Shown here: positions 38,175 through 50,358 of the stretch, piece by piece
How positions within the stretch are numbered: position 1 is the stretch's first letter
Layout of the letters: the number at the start of each line of letters is the position of its first letter
Notes under the pieces: model-generated
What the model was told of the DNA's origin: nothing
Databases searched by the model: none
Seen by the model: the letters and a program-made list of their open reading frames with translations, nothing else
Position numbers and translations under genes: made by a program
Assembly: GCF_000321225.1 (NCBI RefSeq)
Contig: NW_004451886.1
Span: forward strand, 1 to 64,000
From: Odobenus rosmarus divergens
Lineage: Eukaryota > Chordata > Mammalia > Carnivora > Odobenidae
Reading direction: 5' to 3'
Length of the DNA stretch: 64,000 nucleotides

Positions 38175-39960
38175 TTGGATTAAAGCAGATTAAACCCAGG
38201 AAATAAGAGTAATAGTGAGTTTAAAGTTGGATCAGAAATATTCAAACCAAAACAAATATACATTAAGAAAGAAAGTAGGGAAATAATGTAAGAGACATGG
38301 GAGTCACAGAGTAAAAATTCTAAGAAATGTGACTAGATCCCCAGAAAGCAAACTTGCCAAAGAACCACAAGTTTAGAGAATCAAATATTTTATAATGAGC
38401 TGAAAGCAAACCTGTTGAAACTTTAACCTGAAAGGAGACATTTTTACTATACTAGACAGTAAAACATGCCCTTTAGTATCTCTTTCTTATAGGGCTGTTC
38501 ACTGTCTAAACATTTGTGAAGTTCATCCAGAACAAAGGCACTGCCTGCAAGATGCGCAGGAACATCAGACATCCGAGAATAACTGGCTGCCAACAAATAG
38601 AAACCTTAAATAGTTCAACTGTTCTGTATGTATGAGACAAAGTGAATCCATAGTAATTGTCTCAAAAAGAAAGCGTAGACCCAGATGGCTGCCCTGATGA
38701 ATTATTCCAACATTGAGTAATTTTACACCAACTAGAGAAAATAGAAAAGAGGAATATTTCACTACTTATTTTTTGAGATCAGCATATTTTTGATACCATA
38801 CTAATATGGACACTGAAAAAAGGAATTACGGAATGATGTTTTTTTCATAAACATAGATGAAATAATCCTAAGCAAGAGGTTAGCAAATACCTGGCAATGT
38901 ATTAAAAGAATATGATTTAAGAGGAAAGTGAGTTTTTCTAAACAACAAAAAAATTGTTGTGACATTCAAAATCCACGTCAATCACAACAACGATGGAAAA
39001 AAGAAGAAAAATGCATACCAACATCTTACTAGATTCGGAAAAATCCTTTAATAAATTTCTGTAATCTTTCATGAAAACCTCTTAGCAAGCACATGATAGC
39101 AACTCCCTTAATTAAACTAAAGCTTGATACAAAACACTAATACGTAATATTTTGCTTGTGGTGAAATATGAGAAGGTGCTGCTGTCACTTCTGTTCTGGC
39201 TAATAAAATAAGGTTTTATTTCATTTCTTAAATGGAAAACACACGTCATTAGCATAAGAATATGGCATTGTTAAATACGTTTCACTTATATTAAAAATCT
39301 GTTCATTAACATATTAGGAAAGTGAAAAGGTAAATCAAAGTGGGAGAAAATTTGCAAACATGTCGAATGCAGGATGTGTATCAGAATATACAAACAACTG
39401 CTACAAATCAATAAGAACTGATAGACAATCCAATTGAATACAGGCAAGATATGAACCAATATATACACAGATTATGTATAAATGGCCATGAAGGAAATGA
39501 AAAGGTGATAATTTTCATCATTCTTCAAGGGAATGCAAAGCAAAACACTGAGATATCACTACACAATCTCCAGAATGGCTAAAGTTAAAACAAAAAACCA
39601 AAAATAGGTCATATAGGTGAAATGAGATGCAAATCAGTCTCAAGCTGCTGGTGGGAATGTGATTTGATACAATCAGTTGGACTCATTATTTGCACTGTCT
39701 ACCCAAACTCAACATATGCATACTGACACTTTTACCCATAAGGTATTTTCCCAAGAGAGATGTGTCTATCTGTGCACCAATGGATATGTACAGGAATGTT
39801 CATAACCACATTATCTGTAATATTCAAACACTGGAAAAATCCAAATGGCTATCGATACTAGAAGGAATAAGTAAATTGTGTATTCATGTATTAGAAGATT
39901 GAATAGTAATGTAAAAAAATGTACTAGGGCTACATGCAACTAAACTACATGGAAATAATT
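38175..39960 (+). mobile_element. Old L1M, ORF2-derived remainder
   Basis: Sense-strand L1 phrases occur in the expected order: gtagacccagatggctgccc and cataaacatagatgaaataa (reverse-transcriptase part), cttactagattcggaaaaat, then gggaatgcaaagcaaaacac, ctgctggtgggaatgtgatt and atgtacaggaatgttcataa (C-terminal part). The section 39200-39290 looks rearranged. It has no long frame and is a dead LINE. Confidence 0.65.
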
Positions 39961-40242
39961 TGGTTCCATTTTAAGTATTTATTCTCCCTTTGCTTAGAAT
40001 AAGAAACACATAGATTTGACATTTGTTTTTAATTATCATGCACTTCACATCAAGCATGTTAGAGATCAGTTAAGGCATTATTGCTATAAATCCTTCACAA
40101 CTTACAATCCCCAAAATCAACATTCCCACAGGGCCCTTATTTAGGAATTTTGGCTATGACTCAGAAGATTATTTCAAATCATTTTTAGGGGGGAAATCCT
40201 TAGACGACTTTATCCCTTTATGAGGATTATCTCTGACGCTGC

Positions 40243-40294
40243 ATCCTGGAGGTGACAGAAAAACTGTTAAGGAAACTTTATTTCCGTTATTTGT
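40243..40294 (+). repeat. 52-bp dispersed direct repeat, copy 1
   Basis: Starts atcctggaggtgacagaaaa and ends tttccgttatttgt. It matches 40475-40526 with 2 differences in 52 positions and no gaps. The flanks do not match. Confidence 0.93.
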
Positions 40295-40474
40295 CTCTTG
40301 TTTTTGAGCACTTGCAAATATTTTTATAAGAAAGAATTTGAAATTATTGTGCTATTTTGTTTACTCGTTTATGCAGTTTTGTTTATTCATTTATTCACTG
40401 CTACTTTTATTAAAATTACTAAAGTCAGAATATAGATTTTGTTGGGGTGCCCTTAATTTATAGACTACTAAGCT

Positions 40475-40526
40475 ATCCTGGAGGTGACAGAAAAACTGGT
40501 AAGGAAACTTTATTTCTGTTATTTGT
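40475..40526 (+). repeat. 52-bp dispersed direct repeat, copy 2
   Basis: Second copy, offset 232 bases from the first. The differences are ggtaa for gttaa and ctg for ccg. Confidence 0.93.
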
Positions 40527-41154
40527 ATTATATGTGTATTTAATAGCTCCAATTATAGGAAATGGCTTGTGCTGATTCACTATACCCCCTACTATGTTCC
40601 TTCTATGATCAATGGCATATAAGTTGCTAATATATTCTACTAAAACACTGAATTACTTAAAATTACTGGTGAGTGTCTCAGGTAGAACAGCAATATTTAT
40701 TCACTTACCACTCCTCCTTCAATTTTAGAATACCTTTTGTAAAGCTGAAATTGAACTGTAAAGGAGATATTTTTATTCCAAAATCAGAGTATGTTAAAAA
40801 ACATTTTGATTAAACAAAATAATGGAAGTGTTAATCACTGGTCTGGAATGATTGACCAAAGATCAAAGCATAGCTTCCTGCTTTAACAACTGAAATGAAA
40901 AGGAAGACTGATTATAGGTAGAGTGGAAAATAAAATGACAAGCAGATCAACTTGGTACGACTCTGTTAGCTTTCTCAGAGTAAATCTATGAGGTGAGGTG
41001 TGCATTGTATTCCTCATTCTTTTGGGAGCTCACTTAAAATAATTGTCCTTAATTTGGGAACCCCCTGGAAAATAATTTGTTGTGGACTCTTAGATGATTA
41101 CGTTTAACAAGAACCAGATAAAGAAAATTCCCACAATGGTAAAAATGCATACAG

Positions 41155-41290
41155 TACATACATATGTATCTCTCCATCTCTATCCATATATATGCATGTA
41201 TATGTATATGTATGTATATATGATGTATAGATATAGATACTGACAGGTATATATATATATATGTATAAGGCATTGTCTGTGTGTAAATGT
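41155..41290. repeat. Degenerate (TATG)n/(TA)n tract
   Basis: Runs of gtatatgtatatgtatgtat and tatatatatatatg, interspersed with catctctatcc. Confidence 0.85.
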
Positions 41291-41649
41291 ATATCTATCC
41301 ATCTACATATCTTCATGTTGCTTGCATCCGAGATGCTATAATCATTGTTCTGTTTAAAGGACTTCACATACTTGATAAAAATAAATAGGCCCTTTTGAAA
41401 CAAATAGTATTTGAGCATATTTTCCATTATAATGTTTGTCAGGTGGACCTTATCTCACCTGATCTCTTCATGAGATTGAGATTCTTAAGTCATCTTTCAT
41501 CAGCAAAACGGGGAGCCATAAACACCTGACACTTATAATTCCTAGTTTTTATCGAGGTCTTGTTATCCATCTTTGCTTCTGCTCCTGATAATCCCTTTAG
41601 GAGCTCTCATTCAAACTATTATATTAAACTGTCCCAAAATGTGGGCTCA

Positions 41650-41830
41650 TTGCTAACTAATTCATTCAGTGGCTATTTATGGAATGTTAACTGTGCACTA
41701 TGCATAATTATTCTAGATTCTGGGGTTATATCAACCAACAAAACAAACATCTCTTTTTGAGGCTTACATTCTTGTTAGGGGGTGGGTTAGGTACAGAAGG
41801 TAATGAGTGCCTTTGGGGAAGGGAAATATA
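41650..41830 (-). repeat. L2 3'-end fragment
   Basis: The words attcattcagtggctattta, tgcactatgcataattattc, ctggggttatatcaaccaac and gaggcttacattcttgttag are the reverse complement of the L2 3' end. Confidence 0.6.
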
Positions 41831-44279
41831 ATTGTAGAAGTAAGAAATTAATCTTACTAGCTTATCCATTAAAAAGAAAAATCTCCCCCTTCTTCATTTA
41901 TAGAAAAACATTTAGAGATAATAAATTCATTAATTAACAAAACCTAGAACTTTTCTAAAACACATGGTACTTCAAAAATCCAGGTCACTATAATTCATTG
42001 AGTTTAGTGGAGATCCCTTAAAAAGACAGTGAGCATGTAGACAAAGTTAAAACACAGCTCCCTTGTCTTTAAGGAACATCTGCACATATCGTATGGCATC
42101 ATTTAAAAATCCTAGGTTTTCTGTTGCTTTGAGGCATACAAAGTGAGAAACAAGTACAATGATAATCACCCACCATCAGCACCCAGGATGGGCTCCTGGC
42201 TCAAAGCACATTCTTCATTTGAATACTTTAGATATTTGGGGAACATTTATTTTGCCTCAAAAGATGTTTTCCTTTTTTAAACATTGGATGGCTATCCCAT
42301 TCGAAACTGATTTTCAGTAGCATTTGACTTTTAGCTAAATAAAATGAGTTCTCCAAAATATGAAAAACAACAGTCATTTTGATTGAAGCCAATTGTGGTA
42401 GGAAATCAGAAGCTTTGAGGTCTTTCAGTCTTGTGTGTTTGCTTGTTATCAAAACAGTTTTGACGCCTGATGCTTAAAGATCTCTATCTAAAACAGATGT
42501 AACTTTACTAAATCTTCTTGTGGAAAGCTCTGTCTAAAAAGATTGCATTTTAAAATGTAGCCATAATTAGATTCATTTTATTAAATAGCCCAGAAAGCCT
42601 CGGAAAATTCTCCCCCCACACCCTGCCCAGAAAGGGACTGTTAGAGGTCCATTAATCCATATATTAAGTATGTCATAAAAGTCAGCTATGAAGAGTGACT
42701 TTAATTAATTTGCCACCAAAAAGGATTTCCTATTTGGTCATTCTTACCCTGCATTTGAATCATTCCATCAGAAAACATGACAAAAAATATATTTCTCTTT
42801 TTATTTCATGCAGACGGCTTTGCATTCATTGTGAGTTCATCTTAAACTGTAAGTCTAAATCAGTATTTAGTGGATTTTCAAATTCTTTGAGTTACTTTTA
42901 GGTGGGAGTAATAAAATCAAAAGAACATTGGGGGGAAAAAACTCACCAACGTAGTATCAAGTATCATCCTTTCCTGCATGCTGGTGTGCAAGAGTATTCA
43001 TTCCAGGCACATTTGACTAAAAGCTAAATCTTTTGAGACATCAACCTCTCAACATCAGCTAGCTGAACAGTAAATGCTTCCATGTGTGATAAAAGCAAAG
43101 ACTCTTATTTTTCCCCCAGCTGATTAAGAAAAGCAAGTCTTTCTTACACAATTCTAGTGAAGAGATTGAAAGCATCAATAGTTCTGTCAGAAAGACTAGT
43201 GAAAAACAGGAGAACACAGAGACGATTAAATTACTTAAATATTGGATCCAATTGATTCACAGAATAAAGTCACATTTTCTCTCGTTCTGTATTCTTTTCA
43301 CAACGCTAGAGCATTGTTCTGGAAACCATGATGTGACTATGTGGCTATAGATCCTGAATATATTTTTAGTGCTCTCTTTAGCTTGAAATTCTAATATATA
43401 GATAAGAAAACCTAATAATGTTGCATTTATCAATATTGTATTTTTTAAATAACTTTATAAATAATATTGAAATGATTCCAAATTTTACATGCATAACTAA
43501 AAAACAATTACTCTTCATGATTTTAAGCAAAGTTCTAGTTTTATTTGCATCAGTTCTACTAATACAGAAAGAACGAAATAAGCAATCTTTCCTTAATGGT
43601 TCATAATCTATTCCAAATCATGGCAACTCTTGAGCCAGTATTGCTGCCAAAAGAGAATTCATGTTAATTACAGCATTTAATAGAGTCAGACAGCCACTTC
43701 ACATCTCAAAGAAACACATGAGCCTTTGTTCTGTGTCCTTCAAGCAGAAATGTCACCTGTGGAGAGTAAACAAGGAAAGTCTATAGTTTTCAAGGAATTT
43801 TTCTTTTCTTTTTTTTTTTTAAACAAACTGTGCTCATTATCTTGACTAATTTTCCTTAAAATGTTATATTCATAAATTGTTATGAAAAAATGAGCCAACA
43901 ATTCATGGCATTATCACATTATAAGGCACATGATACAATAGTAAAGAATTGCTCATCAAAAAAACCAGGAAAGATGTTTAATAAATTGAAAAGAATATTT
44001 ATATTACCTAAAAGGAACAAAATAATAATATTATCTGAAAATTATCTTTAAAACATATTACCATAAAAGTTGGTTAAACTTCAAATTTTTCACCTCTCTG
44101 TATCTTCCCTTTCCATTCTTTCATAAAGAATTCCAAAAATTCTGCACACTTCTAGTTAAGATTGCATTACAAATTCTAAACCTCTCTCATGCTCAAAACA
44201 ATAAAATTAGTTCCATGAAGCAAAAATGGAAAATGAATGCTTAGAACTGACAAACACTGAAGCTGCAGATCTGCTAGAT
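41831..44279. other. Stretch without recognised genes or repeats
   Basis: Non-simple AT-rich sequence with no recognised mobile element over ~2.4 kb, apart from a poly(T) run at about 43805-43820. Its unusual freedom from SINEs and LINEs in this window makes it a place to test for conservation. Confidence 0.45.
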
Positions 44280-44609
44280 TCTGAGTGCAGAAAAATAAAA
44301 AAGAACATAACACAATTTTAAAATATTTTTAAAAAATAATCACTGAAATAAAAAATAATCTATAAAAGGAATTAACTCTATAATGAAGTACAGTTTATAC
44401 AGTGGTTAAAAAAAAAGTAGTGAATTAAAAGACAATAGGGAGGAATGATTTTAAAGAGTTCTCAGAGGCAAAGAGATAAGAAATATGAATGGTATAGTCT
44501 CATTTGAAGTAAATAAAAAACACAATGGAGAGATGGCAGAAAAGTAAAACTCAAGGAGTTAATAGCTGAAAATCTTCCAGAATTGAGTTTTCATATTGAA
44601 AAAACATAA
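44280..44609 (+). mobile_element. Old L1M ORF1-region fragment, left part
   Basis: The sense sequence ends with gagttaatagctgaaaatct and tccagaattgag, as in the ORF1 region of old L1M. The match continues after the inserted L1 end, from 44711 to about 45090 (ccataatgccaacgtatg, atttctatactcagctaagt). Confidence 0.5.
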
Positions 44610-44710
44610 TGATTGAATCACTAAATGCTACACCTGAAACTAATAATACACTGTATGTTAACTAACTGAAATTTAAATAAAAACTTGGAAAGAAAAATAA
44701 AAAAATACAT
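44610..44710 (+). mobile_element. Very short carnivore L1 3' end
   Basis: The words gattgaatcactaaatgcta, cctgaaactaataatacact and tgttaactaactgaaattt plus an A-rich tail are the last ~90 bases of the same L1 type seen at 24332-24859. It is extremely 5'-truncated and inserted in an older L1M. Confidence 0.8.
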
Positions 44711-45090
44711 CATGATTATTGAGAGGATAAGTTTTTAGTTGTTACCTAGATTCATCACAATAAAACTGTAGAAAATCAAAAATAAAGGGAAAACCTGGAA
44801 TAGCTACTTGAGGGTAAAGATCACTAGATGGAAATTGGATTGCTGACAGATTTCTCCATAGCAACCATAATGCCAACGTATGTTTTCAAAACACAAAGGA
44901 AAGATTTTAAACTGTATTTCTATACTCAGCTAAGTCATCATCTAAAAGGAGATAAAGACATCTTAAGACATTTGGGAGTTTAGTACTCCCAGATTCAACA
45001 GTAGGAATTTCCAAGCATGTATTTCAACCAGAAAAGAAATTAACTCAGAGGAAATGAACAGGATGAACAAAACAAAAAGATGAAAGTCAC
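44711..45090 (+). mobile_element. Old L1M ORF1-region fragment, right part
   Basis: Continuation of the L1M at 44280, with ggagataaagacatcttaag and aaaagaaattaactcagagg in the expected order. Confidence 0.45.
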
Positions 45091-45257
45091 AAATGAGAAC
45101 GAAATTGATAAAAAAAAGTTTCTAAATTAGCTATTGATATTGATTTTAAAAGAGCGAAACAAATATTGATTTCATTTTTTTTTTCTGTTTTCAAACGTAC
45201 ATCTAAATTACAGATAACATGATAAGGATAAAGTGAGGAGATATTCAATGTATATTT

Positions 45258-45396
45258 ATTATTTACTGTTGTGTAACAAATTACCCAAGAACTTGGTGTC
45301 TTAAAACAATATATATACATATGTATATATATATATACATATGTATATATATTTTTTAATGTTACAGTTTCTGTAGGTCTAAAATCAGGGCTTGGC
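45258..45396 (-). repeat. Probable MLT1-type LTR fragment with AT palindrome
   Basis: The words gttgtgtaacaaattaccca and ttggtgtcttaaaacaa, then gtttctgtaggtctaaaatc, look like the reverse end of an MLT1-type LTR. They continue past the SINE (cttggctaagcc) to about 45640. A perfect-looking AT palindrome interrupts it at about 45310-45352. Confidence 0.4.
45310..45352. repeat. AT-rich inverted repeat
   Basis: Two copies of tatatacatatgtatatata, each self-complementary, joined by TA repeats. Confidence 0.85.
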
Positions 45397-45598
45397 GGGC
45401 GCCTGGGTGGCTCAGTTGGTTAAGCGACTGCCTTCGGCTCAGGTCATGATCCTGGAGTCCCGGGATCGAGTCCCACAACGGCTCCCTGCTCAACGGGGGA
45501 TCTGCTTCTCCCTCTGACCCTCTTCCGTCTCGTGCTCTCTGTCTCTCATTCTCCCTCTCAAATAAATAATCTTTAAAAAATAATAATAATAAATAAAT
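45397..45598 (+). mobile_element. CAN-SINE, young, promoter boxes intact
   Basis: Perfect 16-bp TSD aaaatcagggcttggc at 45381-45396 and 45599-45614. The pol III A box (ggctcagttgg, 45409-45419) and B box (gatcgagtc, 45464-45472) fit their consensus patterns. The gatcctggagtcccgggatc form marks a different subfamily from most copies here. Confidence 0.96.
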
Positions 45599-45824
45599 AA
45601 AATCAGGGCTTGGCTAAGCCAAATCTCTGCTTTGAGCTTTCTTCCATGCATTAATCAAAGTGCTGTCCATTTAGCACGGTTATTGTGCTAAATGTGTCTT
45701 TCATCTAGCTTGTGAGACATTTTTTGCCCGAGTGTTCTAAAAAGTTCTGTATAATCATTACAGAATGAGTGTGTCTTTCCCTCACTGAATTAACGCTGTG
45801 ATGAATGTGTTTTTCATCTAGTTA

Positions 45825-46795
45825 TGAAGACTTACTTCTGTTTTCTTTGAAGGATTTTATGACTTTAGTTCTTATATTTGGGTAACTGATACATTTTAAA
45901 TTAATTTTCTATAGGACATGAGGCAGGTGTTCAACTTCATTCTTTACCTTGAAAATCCAGTTTTTCCAGAACCATTTGTAGGAGAGGTTCTTCTTTCCCC
46001 TATGAATGAATTTAGCACCATTGTCAAAAATCAGTTGGTCACAGATTTAGGATTTATCTCTGGACTGTCAATTTTATTTCGTATCAATGTCTACGCCAGT
46101 ACCAAATTGTTTTGATTACTGTAGTTTTTCAGGAATGTTTTAAATCATGAAATGTGAGTCCTCTAATTTTATTCTTCTTTTTCAAGACTGTTTTGACTAT
46201 TTTGGACCCTTTAGAATTCAGTATGAATTTGAGGATCAGATTTTCAATTTCTGCAAAAGAGCCTATTGGAATTTTGATAGTAATTGTGTTGAATTTGTAG
46301 ATCACTTTTGGGGATATGGATTTCTTGACAATACTAAATCTACTGGTACATAAGCATGGTATTCCTCTTCATTTATTTATGTCTTCTTTAATTTCTTTCA
46401 GCAATGGTTTGTAGTTTTCAGCGCAAAAAGCCTTTCACCTCCTTGGTTAAATTTATTCCTGTATAGTTTTTCTTTTTGATGCTATTATAAATGGGATTTG
46501 ATGCTATTATAAAATTTTCTTTTTGTGCTGTTTATTGCATGTGTGTAGAACCAGAACTACTTTTCCTTTGTTAATCATATACCTTGAAACTTGGTGAACA
46601 TTTTTTTATTAGATCTTATAGCTTTCTTATAGATTCTTTGGAATTTTCTATATGTATGATTATGTCATCTGTTTTACTTTTTCCTTTCCAGTGTGGGTGC
46701 CTTTTATTTCCTTTTCTTCTCTGATTGCTATGGTTGGATGTTCCAGTACAATGTTGACTAGCAGTGATGAAAGTGTGCATCCTTTTTTTGTTGTT
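45825..46795 (-). mobile_element. L1 ORF2 (reverse-transcriptase region), minus strand
   Basis: Reverse-complement L1 ORF2 landmarks in order: cagtttttccagaaccattt, ttgattactgtagtttttca, ttctttttcaagactgtttt, cttctttaatttctttcagc, cacctccttggttaaattta, gccttttatttccttttctt. Multiple stops break the coding strand. A ~22-bp tandem duplication (gatgctattataaa twice, 46478-46513) lies within it. The plus-strand frames here are antisense shadows. Confidence 0.8.
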
Positions 46796-47030
46796 GTTTT
46801 AAATGTGATTAAATAAATATTGAGGGTAAATATGTTAATCATTAGGTAAAGCAACAAATACATATAAAACTAATAAAACTGAAAAAGACTAAAAGAATAT
46901 GATAAAAATAAGAACAGAATTTATTGAAATAGAAAATAAATAAAACAGAGGTAAGTAGCTAGGTCTTTGAAAAAGACTATCAAGCAGATTACAAACCAAT
47001 ATTAGGTTTTTTATTACTTCTATAGAGTTA
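46796..47030 (+). mobile_element. Upstream L1 ORF2 fragment in opposite orientation
   Basis: The plus-strand words gaacagaatttattgaaata, aataaataaaacagaggtaa and ggtctttgaaaaagac match the L1 ORF2 stretch upstream of the reverse transcriptase. It abuts the minus-strand segment, as expected for a 5' inversion. Confidence 0.6.
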
Positions 47031-47249
47031 TACAGGAGAATTGCATTCGAACATGATATTAACTGGGCTTTAAGTACATCTGTAATTTTTTTGAATGACT
47101 AAAGCAAGTATGGTGCTTTTGTGAATATTCGTCATGTAATTTTTTGTATTTTTCTAGATGACCTGAATATGTATAACAAAAATTATGTAGATGTATTTTA
47201 AAAGAAGATCCAACAGAATGTGTAGTTTTTACAGTGTTCATATATATGT

Positions 47250-47448
47250 GTTTGTTTGTTTATTTATTTATTTGACAGAGAGAGAGAGAGAGAGACAGTG
47301 AGAGAGGGAACACAGCAGGGGGAGTGGGAGAGGGAGAAGCAGGTTTCCCGCTGAGCAGGGAGCCCAATGCGGGGCTCGATCCCAGGACCGTGGGATCATG
47401 ACCTGAGCCGAAGGCAGACACTGAACTACTCAGCCACCCAGGCTCCCC
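47250..47448 (-). mobile_element. CAN-SINE, full length
   Basis: Reverse SINE with GAGA linker and head ending caggctcccc. The flanks are TA-rich on both sides, so the TSD cannot be read. Confidence 0.94.
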
Positions 47449-47495
47449 GATATATATATATATATATTATATATATATAAATATATATATTATAA
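47449..47495. repeat. (TA)n microsatellite
   Basis: Nearly pure TA with rare AA breaks, directly next to the SINE head. Confidence 0.9.
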
Positions 47496-48687
47496 AAACC
47501 ACTTGTGCTCTAGTTCTGTCACATGAAAAAAAATTCTAAGTTGGAAAGAAGAAACAAAGGCCTAAATAATGTTCTTTCAGAGAAATTAAATAATAAGCAC
47601 AGGAGTTGGGGAAATCTAACATCATAGCAGTCTTCAAAATTACTGTTTTTGTTTTTTAAGTTTGGAGCATTTGTGAAAATTAATTTCCATATATTTCCAA
47701 TCTGTTTACCCTTAGCAATTATTATTATTTTTATTTGGTAAACTGTGAGGCTGGACTATAGGAAACAAGAAACTGAACATGCTAGAGATTACCAAAGGAA
47801 TGAATATATGAATGAAAATAGCATATACCTGGAGACATCAAAACATTGCAACTTTTTAAAAACACGCAATTCCATCTGAAATAGCTTTAAAGCTCCATGG
47901 AACTTAACTCTCTTCAGATTAAAACAAACTTATTTGCTTCTCCTAGAATAACTCAAAACAACATTTTATTTATAAAAATCTCATTTCATATTTCTTTTTC
48001 AGAAACATACACACTTATAACATTATCAAAAAGCAAAACGTTAAATCTGAGAAATAACCCTGTGATATTTGTCTCTTGAAATTTTAATAATTTTCTTATT
48101 TTTAGCCAAATATATAAGCCAGTTTCGGATTCCTCCCCTACAGCAGACTTAGCAGTATTGTGCAATGAAGCAATCCACACTTGTAATGACGACATCTTAT
48201 TTTATGAAGACATGGCCACATTTCAATGAAAAAATTCATGAAGTCTCACCGCTCTGTGACCCCATATCTACAGTCTTTTTTATCTGGTCCCATTCTAGCT
48301 CATTACTGTCATAACAAAAGCAGCCATTCTATTTCACTTCTGATCTTATCTGCCCTTTAATGGTGAAGAAACATACAAGCAACCAAGAAAATAAGAACCT
48401 CACATTTTTCTTTCTTTAAATGGCTCGTAAACTCACTTTTTTTAGTCAAATTCACTCAAAATAACTATATGCTTTTTCAATAGGGGAGTTTCTTAGATTA
48501 TGAAATTGTAGTGAAAACATAATTGCCCCATCTTCAGCTCACCTTTTTCTAAGATGCCTTTTTGTAGATGAAGTCTCATTAACATTCAGAAATTATCCCA
48601 CTGATACCCTGAAGATAGGAGGTAAATAGATGAGTGTGTGAGCTGAGTCTCTGTAAGGCATTCACAAGGTCAGAGACAACTCATTAA

Positions 48688-48729
48688 AATACTGCTAAAA
48701 GGTCTCTTAATACTGCTAAAGGGTCTCTT
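48688..48729 (+). repeat. 21-bp tandem duplication
   Basis: aatactgctaaaaggtctct t is followed at once by a copy with one change (aaaagg to aaaggg). Units lie at 48688-48708 and 48709-48729. Confidence 0.95.
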
Positions 48730-50358
48730 AATGACAGCATATCATTCTTCATCCCTCTCTTCTAAGTCCTGACCCCTAGAATCTTGCTAATTCACATTTA
48801 TGTACAGGTTCAAAGATACTATTAAATATTTAGGATCTGAGAAGCATGAAGTGATTTGCCGTGAAATTAGTCACCCAAAAGTTCTAATAGAAATCGGATA
48901 AATGTGGCAGATTTACTACAAAGAATCATCACATCTGCTTCTCAAAAGCTCATAAAAAGAAAGTGATAAAATTAAAAAAAAAAAAAAAGCGTAAACCCAC
49001 AAGGACAGAGAGGAAAGAAATGACACAAGAAATTTTAATCTTTGGCATACTGGTAGTTGGGAGGAAATTGGTGAATTACTTAGAAAAATGGAAATAGTTG
49101 TTACCTAAAAGCCTTTGGAGTAGAAGACGGAAAAGTAGCCAGAAACTTTATTTTTGAACCACAAAGATGACCCAGGACTTGGAAGCATAAGGGAATAGCA
49201 GAAGGTAGGGAGTGTTGTAAACAGAGTCCTTCTTCCCACCAATGTAGCCTTGTTGTGTATCTGTCTCCCTCACACCAACCTGCCTTTCCCTTCCTGCAGC
49301 CATTTATTTTTAATTTCTCCTACAGTGTTCTGCATTTAGAGATGCAAAGTACAGCAGAAGAAGGTGATGAAGGATGACACTAAAAACATGGGCATTACAT
49401 GGGAATTCTCAGGCCCTTATCCCTTCTTGCTACTGAAACACCTGTAGCAGGCACATGTGTTCCAAGAACAGAGGGAAAGCAACTGGTATAAGAAGAATGC
49501 TCAAACTGGAGTAACATAAAAGAAAGAACAATCAAGTGGGATAATCTTAACTGCTATAAAGACTGATACTCAAAACAATCATTACCATCATTTTCATTTA
49601 TCTACTTTTAATATTGTAGTAAATAAGAGGTAAGCAAGTAAACTTTCCATTTGCCATATTTGTTTTAAAACCTATGACAAATATTTAAAAAAATGTATAT
49701 TTATTGTGTTGTTACATCCTATTTCATCTCTGAAATGCCCTTTGTTTAAAAAGAATCAGTCATAATCATATTCATAATCATAATCACATATTAAAGCTCT
49801 ACTAGTCCTCTTTCTTGAAATGAGGCCACAACAATTTTTAAAACATGACAGCTCTGCCATGAAAGACAACTGTTTTTCTGTTGTTTGGTTGCCATTTGTG
49901 ATTAATTACTGCCGGATGAATAGAGGAAAGCAAACCTGGAACAAAAGAGTCATAAAGTGTGATTAAAAGTGTATTTCTTAGTATTTTATTTAAATTTATA
50001 CTTGAAGAGATACTTTTGGTTATACACTATTAATTTTTAAAATCACTTTTTCAACCTTATATCCTATGAATCTTAACAGTTCCTTGAGCTGCTAGTATAA
50101 TAAGATCAGCGGATAGACTGACTTCTGTACTATAGGCAAAGTGAAAAAAAAACTTTTTTAAATCTACAGTAACAAAGTCACATGTTTACATTATGCCCAA
50201 AGAGAAAGGTTAGGCAGAAAACAACTTGTCAGCCCTCCCTATGTGGATGATGTCTTCAGGGCAGAGCATTACTTAAATTTCTGTCTCAACCAGCCTGAGG
50301 AAAAGAATGCATTTACTTATCTGCCGAATCAAATAGCAAATAAATGTTTGGCAGATTA

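Larger units (their letters stand above)
39961..41645. other. Mostly unique sequence with a local duplication
   Basis: No repeat family was recognised. It holds the duplicated 52-bp segment (40243-40294 and 40475-40526) and a TATG/TA-rich simple tract at about 41155-41290. The minus-strand frames across that tract are low-complexity artefacts. Confidence 0.5.

Noticed and set aside
41049..41427. 74- and 107-codon minus-strand frames rich in Y, I and H
   Set aside because: They are produced by reading through the TATG/TA simple repeat.
45397..45480. tRNA-like pol III boxes in SINE heads as possible tRNA genes
   Set aside because: The A- and B-box patterns are part of the SINE promoter. The body continues into the CT linker and A-tail, and no complete tRNA cloverleaf was found.
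45918..46353. Plus-strand frames at 45918-46115 and 46147-46353
   Set aside because: They are the antisense of an L1 ORF2 relic.
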